A DNA stretch of 50,252 nt from CAYLHQ01 sp964628935 (GTDB lineage: Bacteria > Acidobacteriota > Polarisedimenticolia > Polarisedimenticolales > DASRJG01). Of this stretch, positions 16,103 to 22,902 are shown piece after piece. The stretch lies in NCBI GenBank assembly GCA_964628935.1, contig CAZVOE010000007.1, positions 1 through 50,252 of the forward strand, in the 5' to 3' direction. A program made the position numbers and the translations under genes. The notes under the pieces are model-generated. The model made no database searches. It was not told where the DNA came from and was given only the letters and a program-made list of their open reading frames with translations. Within the stretch, counting starts at the first letter, position 1; each line of letters opens with the position of its first letter.

Positions 16103-18148
16103 TCAGCGTCCCTCGAACACCGGCGCCTTGCGCCCGAGAGTCGAAAGCCCCTCGTAGGCGTCCTTCGTGGAGAAGATCTCCCGGAGATGCGCGAGCTCCA
16201 TCGCGAGCCCCTCCTCGAGCGACCTCTTCGCCCCCTCGTCGATCAGTTTCGCCGCGAGGCGCAAGGCGATCGGGGCCTTCGACGACACGCGCTTCATCGC
16301 CTTTGCGAGGTCTTCGTTTCCGGCGACGTCGGCCTTTCCCGTCCGGAGCGACTCCGGATCGTGGGTCTCGAAAAACGCCTCGAGGGCCGCGTGCCTCGGG
16401 GAGAGGGCGGGGCGCTTCCGCTCCTTCGGGATCCCGGCGGCGACCGCCTCGCGCACCGCCGCGTCGAGGTCTTCCGGGGGGACCGCGCGGTCGACGAAGC
16501 CGATCGCCGCGGCCTCCTCCGCGCCGAGCGTCTGGCCGGTGAAGACGAGCCAGCGGGTCAGCCCGCGGCCGATCCTCCGCGTCGGGCGCTGCGTCCCGCC
16601 GAGGCCGGGGTAGATCCCGATCCCGGTCTCCGGAAACGCGAAGGTCGCCTTCGTCGAAGCGATCGCGAAGTCGCAGGCGAGCGCGAGCTCGAGCCCTCCT
16701 CCGAGCGCGAGGCCGTGGAGGCGCGCGACGACCGGCTTCGGGCACCGGTCGATCGCGTTCAAGAGGTCGTGCCCCGCCTTCGTGAAATCGACGATCCGGT
16801 CGAGGTCCCCCGAATCGATGTTCTTGACGAAGAAGCGGATGTCGGCCCCCGCGATGAAGGCCTTTCCGGCCCCCGCGATCACGATTCCCTCGACGGCGGG
16901 GTCGGCCGCCGCCGCGTCGAACTTCTCGCGGATCTGCGCGACGACCGACTCGTTCAGGGCGTTCATCGCGTCGGGGCGGTTCACCGTGAGCGTGGCGATC
17001 CCGTCGCGCACTTCCGACTTCACGAGCTCGAACGCGAACGGGCGCCCGGAGCGCCACTGCATCGAGAGAATCCCCGGCACCGGAATGCCCCACTTTCCCC
17101 CGAACTCCCCGACGAGCGTCGCCGCCTTCTCGATCCCGTACCGGTTCATCATCTCGAACGGCCCCTGCGGCCAGCGCAGGCCGACCCGCGCGCCGATGTC
17201 GGTGTCCTCGATCGTCCCCACGCCTTCGTCGACGAGCGACGACGCGACGAGGAACGCGACCGCGAGTAGGCGATCGGAGACCGCGCCGAAGCGCGCCTCG
17301 TCCGGCGTTCCCGCGAGGTCCCACGTCTTCCCCGACGCGACCTGCGTCCTCAGGAGGTCGGCCGGAGCGTAGAAGGGGCCGAACGCTTCGCCGAGAGTCT
17401 TCGCGGCGTGCATCGCGATCGGGACCCCGGTCACGTTCATCAGCTCGAACGGGCCCATCCCGACCCCGAAAGTCTTCTTGGCGGCCGCCTCGATCGTCGG
17501 GATGTCCGCGACCCCCTCCTCGAGCAGGCGGACCGCTTCGTTGAGCCAAGGGACGAAGTAGCGGTTCACGATGAAGCCGGATGCGTCGGCGGAGGCGATC
17601 GGCGTCTTCCCGATCCGCTCCTGGAGCGCCCAGGCCCGGCGCACCGCGCCCGGGTCCGACCTCTCGCCCGGGATGACCTCGACGAGGCGGTTCTTCGCGG
17701 GATGGTAGAAGTAGTGGAGACCCAGGATCCGCTCCGGGTGCTTCGCCTTCGACGCGAGGTCGGTCACGGCGAAAGACGACGTGTTGGTCGCGAGGATCGC
17801 GTCCTCGCGGCAGACCGCCTCGAGGCGCGCGAAGACCTCCTGCTTCACCTGCTTGTCCTCGAAAACCGCCTCGACCGCCAGGTCGGCGTCCTCGAGGTCC
17901 TTCCAGTTCGAGGTTCCCCGGATTCGCCCGCGGATCGCCTCGGCTGCCTCCGGCCGGAAGATCTTCCGCTCGACCCCCTCGCGCAACGTCTGCTCGATGA
18001 TCCCGATCCCACGGGCGACTTTCGCGTCGTCGAGGTCGACGAGGATCACGGGAAAGCCCTCGGTCGCCATCTTCTGGGCGATTCCGCTCCCCATGTTGCC
18101 GGCACCGATGACGGCGAGAATCCGGAACGGGCGGTCGGCTGCGCGCAT
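16103..18148 (-). CDS. Bifunctional 3-hydroxyacyl-CoA dehydrogenase / enoyl-CoA hydratase, dehydrogenase domain first
   Basis: A 681-residue fusion. Residues about 8-390 form the NAD-binding and C-terminal helical domains of 3-hydroxyacyl-CoA dehydrogenase (IGAGNMGSG at 14-22, TNTSS, GLHYFYHP with the catalytic His, GFIVNR with the conserved Asn). Residues about 400-660 form a crotonase domain (GAGKAFIAGADI and LALGGGLELALACD oxyanion blocks, FPETGIGIYPGLGG with an acidic catalytic residue). It should hydrate enoyl-CoA and oxidise the 3-hydroxyacyl-CoA in beta-oxidation. The order is opposite to FadB and matches archaeal crotonyl-CoA hydratase/3-hydroxybutyryl-CoA dehydrogenase fusions. ATG 18148 has AAGGAGA 7 nt upstream. 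A second, stand-alone dehydrogenase of this family lies at 20941. Confidence 0.92.
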   Translation of the reverse strand: MRAADRPFRILAVIGAGNMGSGIAQKMATEGFPVILVDLDDAKVARGIGIIEQTLREGVERKIFRPEAAEAIRGRIRGTSNWKDLEDADLAVEAVFEDKQVKQEVFARLEAVCREDAILATNTSSFAVTDLASKAKHPERILGLHYFYHPAKNRLVEVIPGERSDPGAVRRAWALQERIGKTPIASADASGFIVNRYFVPWLNEAVRLLEEGVADIPTIEAAAKKTFGVGMGPFELMNVTGVPIAMHAAKTLGEAFGPFYAPADLLRTQVASGKTWDLAGTPDEARFGAVSDRLLAVAFLVASSLVDEGVGTIEDTDIGARVGLRWPQGPFEMMNRYGIEKAATLVGEFGGKWGIPVPGILSMQWRSGRPFAFELVKSEVRDGIATLTVNRPDAMNALNESVVAQIREKFDAAAADPAVEGIVIAGAGKAFIAGADIRFFVKNIDSGDLDRIVDFTKAGHDLLNAIDRCPKPVVARLHGLALGGGLELALACDFAIASTKATFAFPETGIGIYPGLGGTQRPTRRIGRGLTRWLVFTGQTLGAEEAAAIGFVDRAVPPEDLDAAVREAVAAGIPKERKRPALSPRHAALEAFFETHDPESLRTGKADVAGNEDLAKAMKRVSSKAPIALRLAAKLIDEGAKRSLEEGLAMELAHLREIFSTKDAYEGLSTLGRKAPVFEGR

Positions 18149-18239
18149 CGTGCGGTCTCCTTCTCGTTCTTCGTGGCGGGCGTGGGGCGAAAGTCTAGCA
18201 GCCGGGCCGTGACGGAGCGAAATCTCCGATGAGATCGGC

Positions 18240-18268
18240 TTGACAGCGGTCTTCGACCTGCGTAAACA
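18240..18268 (+). promoter_or_regulatory. Sigma70-type promoter for the secreted-protein/metalloprotease pair
   Basis: A perfect TTGACA at 18240-18245 is followed after exactly 17 bp by TAAACA (18263-18268), a weak -10. Transcription would start near 18275, about 50 nt before ATG 18324. It is one of only two perfect -35 boxes noticed between genes in this window. Confidence 0.5.
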
Positions 18269-18323
18269 CCGGATACGGCCAACCGTGGAGCGACGGAGCG
18301 ACACGCCGGGCGGGAGGGTTTGC

Positions 18324-18767
18324 ATGAGACGGATCACCGACAGGGGCCTGGTCTGGGGAGGCGCAATGCTCGCGATCGGGATTCTCGCGGCGCCGTCGGC
18401 GCAGGCCGTCGAGCCGACCGGGCCGATCGAGATCTTCGCGAAGGTCGTCGCGGTCGAAGGGGCGCCGGAGCGCGCGTTCGCCACGGTCGAGGTCGAGATT
18501 CTGAGCGGCGCATCGCTCGAAGGATTGACCTTCCGCCTGCTCGACCCGCGGCGCGAGCCGATCGAAGGGGTCGTGTTCGAGGGTGAGGGCCGCGGACGGA
18601 CCGTCCGCATCCCGGTTTCCGGGACGGGGATCCACGAGTGGATCCTCGAGGCGGTCTCGGGAACCGCGCGGGACCTGTTCGCGATCCGGCTTCCCTTCGG
18701 AGTCCCCGGCTTCGCGCCAGAGGACGACGGAGAGATCGCCTCCTTCCCGCTCGAGGTGAGGCCATGA
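18324..18767 (+). CDS. Small exported protein of unknown function, coupled to a metalloprotease
   Basis: A 147-residue protein with a clear Sec signal peptide (basic MRRITDR, hydrophobic core, cleavage after APSAQA near residue 28). The mature part is rich in beta-strand-forming residues with alternating charged and hydrophobic positions and no cysteine; I do not recognise a family. GGAGGG stands 6 nt before the ATG. Its stop overlaps the ATG of the metalloprotease gene (ATGA), so the two are translationally coupled. A dedicated inhibitor, chaperone or surface partner of that protease is a reasonable guess but nothing in the sequence proves it. Confidence 0.75.
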   Translation: MRRITDRGLVWGGAMLAIGILAAPSAQAVEPTGPIEIFAKVVAVEGAPERAFATVEVEILSGASLEGLTFRLLDPRREPIEGVVFEGEGRGRTVRIPVSGTGIHEWILEAVSGTARDLFAIRLPFGVPGFAPEDDGEIASFPLEVRP

Positions 18768-20314
18768 CCCCCCGCCGCGCCGCCTTCGCCCTGATCGTCT
18801 CGACACTCCTCGTCTCCGGCTCGGCCCGGGCCAACTGGACGGCGACCGGACGGTTCGTTTACGAGGATCGCACGTGGAACGAGACCGGGTTCACGGGAAC
18901 GATCGCGATTCTCCCCGTCCGGTTCGCGGACGTCGAGGTCTACGACACGGCGAAGTCCGGTTCGAAGGCGATCCTCGCGAAGGGGAAGACCGCGTCCGAC
19001 GGGACCTTCTCGATCGCCGTCACCGACTCGTCGACGAGGAAGGTTCGCGTGCGCGCGCTCACCTCGACCACGAAGACCCCCGACCTGTTCGTCAAGGTGA
19101 CGAACGCCTCGGGCTCGGTCTACGCGGGGCTCGGGCCGGAGATCGCGGGGCACGCCCCGAACGTCAACGTCGACTTCGGGACGATGACCGCGCGCGCGTT
19201 CGCCGGCGGAGAAGCGTTCAACGTGTTCGACATGGCGGTGCACGGCGCCGACTACATCAAGGCGATGACCGGCTCGCGGCCCGGCTCGAAGCAGATCCTG
19301 ACCGTCAAGTGGGCGATGAACGCGGGCGTGACGGTGTCGACCACGTCGGGCTACACCGTGACCTTGAGGGATTCCGCAGGCTACGACGACACGGTCATCC
19401 TCCACGAGTGGGCGCACTACGCGATGAACATCCACTCGAAGTCGAGCAACCCCGGCGGCGTCCACGCGCTTTCCGATTGCAACGAAGACCTCCGCCTCGC
19501 CTTCGACGAAGGGCGCGCGACCTACTTGGGAAACGCGGTCGTCCGCCACTTCGGCCTCGGCCCCGCGAGCGTCTACGTGCGGACGAGCGGCGCCTCGGGG
19601 CCCGGCGGCGCCACGAACTGGTTCGACCTCGAGGACGAGATCCAGTACGCCTGCGACGGCGCGACGAGCGAGGTCACGGTGGCGCGGAGCCTGTGGGACA
19701 TCGGTGACGGGACGTCCACGACCGACTTCACGCCGGGGATCGAGGAGACCCACGACCTCCTCGCGCTTCCCGACACCGAGGTGTGGCAGATCTTCGCGGG
19801 GCCCGTGAAGTCCGCGGGGACCGTCACGCACGAGACCTTCTGGAACGGCTGGTTCGACGCCTCGGTCGCCAACGGGTTCCTCTACGAGATGCGCGACCTC
19901 TTCGGCTTCCTGTCGATCGACTACCGCCCCGACGACCACGAGCCCAACGACGCGACGGCGGACGCGAGGCCGATCGCCGCGAACGATTCCCCCCTCCGGC
20001 TGACCTATTTCGCCGACCCCGACGGGGACGGGAAGGGTCAGTCCGACACCGACCTCTTCCGGCTCGAGGCGATCTCCGGGGTCGTGTACACGGTCGAGAC
20101 GTTCGACCTGCTCTCGGACGCGAACACCTCGCTCGAGATCCTCGACACGGACGCAAGCACCGTCCTCGCCTCGAACAACGACCGGTCGGCCTCCGATCCT
20201 TCGTCCTCGATCGTCTGGACGGCGCCGCGAACCGGCACGTTTTACGTCCGATCCCGCCACGCGACGGACGTGGGGATCCACGGGACCTATTCGTTGCGGG
20301 TCACGACCCCGTGA
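18764..20314 (+). CDS. Exported HExxH zinc metalloprotease with C-terminal PPC domain
   Basis: A 516-residue secreted protein: signal peptide to about residue 23 (SARA), a beta-rich N-terminal region, then ILHEWAHYAMN with zinc ligands His214 and His218 and catalytic Glu215. A likely third ligand is Glu249 in FDEGRATYLG, as in gluzincin-type peptidases. Residues about 395-516 match a bacterial pre-peptidase C-terminal domain (opening DDHEPNDATADA, ending GTYSLRVT), which is often cut off after secretion. The ATG overlaps the upstream small secreted protein by 4 nt. The 3' end falls in the duplicated flank of the scaffold gap; this left copy keeps the TGA stop, while the right copy reads GGA there. 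Confidence 0.85.
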   Translation: MTPRRAAFALIVSTLLVSGSARANWTATGRFVYEDRTWNETGFTGTIAILPVRFADVEVYDTAKSGSKAILAKGKTASDGTFSIAVTDSSTRKVRVRALTSTTKTPDLFVKVTNASGSVYAGLGPEIAGHAPNVNVDFGTMTARAFAGGEAFNVFDMAVHGADYIKAMTGSRPGSKQILTVKWAMNAGVTVSTTSGYTVTLRDSAGYDDTVILHEWAHYAMNIHSKSSNPGGVHALSDCNEDLRLAFDEGRATYLGNAVVRHFGLGPASVYVRTSGASGPGGATNWFDLEDEIQYACDGATSEVTVARSLWDIGDGTSTTDFTPGIEETHDLLALPDTEVWQIFAGPVKSAGTVTHETFWNGWFDASVANGFLYEMRDLFGFLSIDYRPDDHEPNDATADARPIAANDSPLRLTYFADPDGDGKGQSDTDLFRLEAISGVVYTVETFDLLSDANTSLEILDTDASTVLASNNDRSASDPSSSIVWTAPRTGTFYVRSRHATDVGIHGTYSLRVTTP

Positions 20315-20328
20315 CGAGCGCGGCGGCG
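20272..20328 (+). repeat. Left copy of a 57-bp near-direct repeat flanking the scaffold gap
   Basis: This block recurs at 20466-20522 with three mismatches (T-A, T-C, T-G). It begins GGGGATCCACGGGACC in both copies. The two copies are contig ends that overlap but were not merged, not a biological repeat. This copy preserves the metalloprotease stop (20312-20314) and, on the minus strand, the stop of the membrane-protein gene (TCA at 20301-20303). Confidence 0.85.
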
Positions 20329-20330
20329 CA

Positions 20331-20465
20331 AGCGTGTGGATTCCGCATTGCCGTCGAGCCCGCGCAGCCGGACATTCCGCATCTGATCGAGGCCATGTGC
20401 CAATGGCGACTGCGAAAGGATGTCCATGGAGATAAGTAGCTAGATATGATTGAATNNNNNNNNNN
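20331..20465. other. Probable chimeric contig end plus 10-N scaffold gap
   Basis: 20331-20455 is distinctly more AT-rich towards its right end (GATAAGTAGCTAGATATGAT) than anything around it and carries no recognisable gene. 20456-20465 are Ns. Because the flanks repeat each other, the real chromosome most likely lacks this segment, and 20330 should join directly to about 20523. Confidence 0.7.
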
Positions 20466-20522
20466 GGGGATCCACGGGACCAATTCGTTGCGGGCCACGA
20501 CCCCGGGACGAGCGCGGCGGCG
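20466..20522 (+). repeat. Right copy of the 57-bp near-direct repeat flanking the gap
   Basis: Matches 20272-20328 except for three bases. Two of the differences remove stop codons: TGA to GGA on the plus strand (metalloprotease) and TGA to TGG on the minus strand (membrane protein). This suggests low-quality bases at a contig end or a merged strain variant. Confidence 0.85.
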
Positions 20523-20863
20523 GCCGAGGCGACCGCCGCCGCGTACGCCGCCCAGGCGACCCAGGCCGAGGGGACCGGCTTCCGCGCGAGGGACCCCAGG
20601 CAAACCGCGACGGACAAAAGGGTGAAAAGCGCGAGCGCCCCGGCGAGGAGGGCGGGACGCGAAACGTCGTCGACGAGTCTCGACCCGCTCCAGAGCGCCA
20701 AGACGGCGACGATCAGCGTCGGGATCGCGAGCGGTCTCGAACGCCTCCCCGCCTCCTCGATCTCCCCGCGGAGATAGCGCCCGCCGGCCGCCGTCAGGAG
20801 GGCGAGGTGCCACCCGAGCTGCGCCAGGGCCACGATCAGAAGGACCCGATGAAGCGTGCTCAC
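20495..20863 (-). CDS. Small polytopic membrane protein, unknown function (stop lost at contig end)
   Basis: A GTG-started protein of about 122 residues with four hydrophobic segments (roughly residues 5-24, 46-60, 70-90, 98-120) separated by short charged loops (GEIEEAGRRSR, SRLVDDVSRP). I recognise no family. The frame runs on into the gap because the expected stop reads TGG here; the homologous left copy of the repeat has TGA at the same codon, so I end the gene there. After correct joining it would be convergent with the metalloprotease gene and overlap its 3' end. It is divergent from the 3-hydroxybutyryl-CoA dehydrogenase-type gene. A TATCCT on its strand lies 9 nt before the start. Confidence 0.6.
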
Positions 20864-20891
20864 GGGGAAAGGAGGATACCGGAGCGGGCGC

Positions 20892-20897
20892 TAGAAT
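20892..20897 (+). promoter_or_regulatory. -10 box for the dehydrogenase/amidohydrolase pair
   Basis: TAGAAT (5 of 6 to TATAAT) sits 43 nt before TTG 20941, which has its own GGGAGG ribosome-binding sequence. No convincing -35 is seen. On the other strand TATCCT (plus coordinates 20873-20878) would serve the divergent membrane-protein gene. Confidence 0.4.
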
Positions 20898-20940
20898 CCC
20901 CCGGTCCGGCGGCGGAACGTGCCGGGAAGGGAGGCGGGCG

Positions 20941-21804
20941 TTGGATCCGATCCGCAAGATCGCGGTCGTCGGGGCGGGGACGATGGGAAACGGGATCGCG
21001 GAGACGGCGGCGGCGTCGGGGTTCGAGGTCGATCTCTTCGACGCATTTCCCGAGGCGCTCGAGCGGGGGATGGCTTCGGTCCGGAAGAACCTCGATCGCC
21101 TCGTCGAGAAGGGGAAGATCGACGCCGCGTCGCGCGACGAAACCCTCCGCCGCCTGCGGAAGGCGCCCGGCCTCGAGGAGGCCGTCGCGGAGGCCGACCT
21201 CGTCGTCGAGGCGGTGCCGGAGGACCTCGACCTCAAAGGAAGGCTCTTCCGCGACCTCGACCGATTCGCGAAGGCGCGCGCCGTCCTCGCCACGAACACC
21301 TCGTCGCTGCCGGTGGGGAAGCTCGCGGCGGCGACCGGGCGGCCGGAACGCGTCGTGGGGATGCACTTCTTCAACCCGGTTCCGGTGATGCCGCTCCTCG
21401 AGGTGGTCCGGGCGGAGAGGACCGACGACGCCGTCGTCGAGACGGCGGTCGCCGCCGGCCGCCGCATGGGGAAGGAGCCGATCGTCGTGCGCGATCGACC
21501 CGGCTTCGCGACGAGCCGCCTCGGGGTGCTCCTCGGGCTCGAGGCGATGCGGATGCTCGAGCAGGGGGTCGCCTCGGCGGAGGACATCGACAAGGCGATG
21601 ACCCTCGGCTACCGCCACCCGATGGGTCCCTTGCGCCTGACCGACCTCGTCGGGCTCGACGTCCGGCTCGCGATCGCCGAGCATCTCCACCGGGAGCTGC
21701 GATCGGAGGCGTTCGCCCCCCCGCAGATCCTCCGGGACATGGTCGCCGCGGGGCGCCTCGGGAAGAAGTCGGGGCGGGGATTTTTCGATTGGAGCGGGGA
21801 GTAG
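20941..21804 (+). CDS. 3-hydroxybutyryl-CoA dehydrogenase-type 3-hydroxyacyl-CoA dehydrogenase
   Basis: A 287-residue stand-alone enzyme, the usual length for HbdA-type proteins. It starts with TTG behind GGGAGG. The Rossmann motif is VVGAGTMGNGIA (9-20). Catalytic positions line up with the mammalian enzyme: Ser121 in TNTSS, His142 in GMHFFNP and Glu154 in LLEVV. The conserved Asn of the GFIVNR block is Ser192 here (GFATSRLG), a subfamily trait. Expected reaction: NAD(P)-dependent interconversion of 3-hydroxyacyl-CoA and 3-oxoacyl-CoA. The next gene begins immediately after its stop. Its presence near the bifunctional HAD-ECH enzyme suggests different chain-length or pathway roles. Confidence 0.9.
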   Translation: MDPIRKIAVVGAGTMGNGIAETAAASGFEVDLFDAFPEALERGMASVRKNLDRLVEKGKIDAASRDETLRRLRKAPGLEEAVAEADLVVEAVPEDLDLKGRLFRDLDRFAKARAVLATNTSSLPVGKLAAATGRPERVVGMHFFNPVPVMPLLEVVRAERTDDAVVETAVAAGRRMGKEPIVVRDRPGFATSRLGVLLGLEAMRMLEQGVASAEDIDKAMTLGYRHPMGPLRLTDLVGLDVRLAIAEHLHRELRSEAFAPPQILRDMVAAGRLGKKSGRGFFDWSGE

Positions 21805-22653
21805 GTGGTCGAGGGATACCCCGTCACCGACCTCCACGTCCACCTCCATCCGAAGGGGGCGATGCTCCCGCACGCCCGCGCGCTCATGGAGCCGGGAGCG
21901 GAGGAGTACGGGGAGTCGCCGCGCGCCTTCCTCGGGTTCCTGGACCGGAGCGGGATCGAGCGCGCGGCGATCGTCGCCTACGTCGCTCCCGACGTGATCG
22001 GCTACCCGCGGGAGATCAACGCGTGGTGCGCGCGGTACTGCGCGGAGGCCCCCGACCGCCTGATCGCGTTCGGGTCGGTCCACCCCCGGTTCGAGTCCGA
22101 CCCGGCCGCCGAGGCGCGCCGCGTCCTCGATCTCGGGATCCGCGCGTTCAAGTTCCACCCGCCGCACCAGCTCTTCGCGATGAACGACTACCGCACCGGC
22201 GGGCCGGGGCGCGGGATCGGCGAGGTCCTGAAGGTCGCGGAGGAGCGGGGTGTCCCCGTCACGGTCCACACCGGAACGTCGGTCTTCCCCCGCGCGCGGA
22301 ACGTCTTCGCCGACCCGATGCCGTGCGACGACGTGGCGGTGGACTTCCCCGGTCTCGACCTGATCCTCGCCCACGCGGGGCGGCCGCTTCACGCGGAGAC
22401 GGCGTTCTTCCTCGCGCGTCGCCACTCCCGGATCCGGCTCGAACTTTCGGGGATCCCTCCGAGGCGGCTGCTCGACTACCTCCCGCGCCTCGCGCAGATC
22501 GCGGACCGGTGCCTGTGGGGGAGCGACTGGCCGGGGCCGGGGATTCCCGACCTCCGGAAGAACGTGATCGAGTTCCTCGCCCTCGATCTCCCGGACGAGG
22601 CGAAGCGGAAGATCCTCGACGGCAATGCGCGACGGCTCTTTCCCGGACCGTGA
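21805..22653 (+). CDS. Amidohydrolase-2 family (ACMSD-like) metal-dependent hydrolase or decarboxylase
   Basis: A 282-residue TIM-barrel protein with GTG start directly at the end of the dehydrogenase gene. Metal-site features are DLHVHLH near the N terminus (His11, His13), FKFHPPHQ, VTVHTG, LILAHAGR and a late GSDWPGPG with the conserved Asp. The amidohydrolase-2 group contains decarboxylases (ACMSD, gamma-resorcylate decarboxylase) and hydrolases. Coupling to a 3-hydroxyacyl-CoA dehydrogenase suggests a role in a degradation pathway, but the substrate is unknown. The WGSDWP block and HAGRP arrangement are clear; the reaction is not. Confidence 0.82.
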   Translation: MVEGYPVTDLHVHLHPKGAMLPHARALMEPGAEEYGESPRAFLGFLDRSGIERAAIVAYVAPDVIGYPREINAWCARYCAEAPDRLIAFGSVHPRFESDPAAEARRVLDLGIRAFKFHPPHQLFAMNDYRTGGPGRGIGEVLKVAEERGVPVTVHTGTSVFPRARNVFADPMPCDDVAVDFPGLDLILAHAGRPLHAETAFFLARRHSRIRLELSGIPPRRLLDYLPRLAQIADRCLWGSDWPGPGIPDLRKNVIEFLALDLPDEAKRKILDGNARRLFPGP

Positions 22654-22858
22654 CGCGAATCATGGGGATGCGGGAACGGGGTGGGCGCGGACGGGGTGTC
22701 GGAGGGGGCGAACCTCCACTCGGCGAACGGGCTCGTTCGATCCTCGACCGCCCCACCCACCCCAACCTCGCGTTGTGGTTCTTCGCGGCGGGTCCCTTTC
22801 TCCCGCTCAGGACCGCGCGCCGACCCCGACGGCCGTAGTCCCCGCGGTGCCGACGGGC

Positions 22859-22864
22859 TACAAT
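22859..22864 (+). promoter_or_regulatory. -10 box for the tricorn-like protease gene
   Basis: TACAAT (5 of 6) lies 38 nt before ATG 22903, which has GGGGGA as ribosome-binding sequence. No clear -35. The rest of the 249-bp intergenic region (22654-22902) holds no gene or terminator that I can see. Confidence 0.4.
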
Positions 22865-22902
22865 CGCCGGCCCTTGTCCGAGACTCGAACGGGGGATCAT
22901 CC

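Noticed and set aside
20272..20522. Direct repeats around the gap as target-site duplication or attachment sites of a mobile element
   Set aside because: The copies are 57 bp with mismatches, flank Ns, and include the ends of two genes; no transposase, integrase or terminal inverted repeat is present. Contig overlap explains them better.
16103..20863. An apparent 1586-residue minus-strand protein running through the N-gap
   Set aside because: It joins a real HAD-ECH gene and a real small membrane protein through antisense sequence and Ns; the stop between them is lost only in the right-hand copy of the gap repeat.
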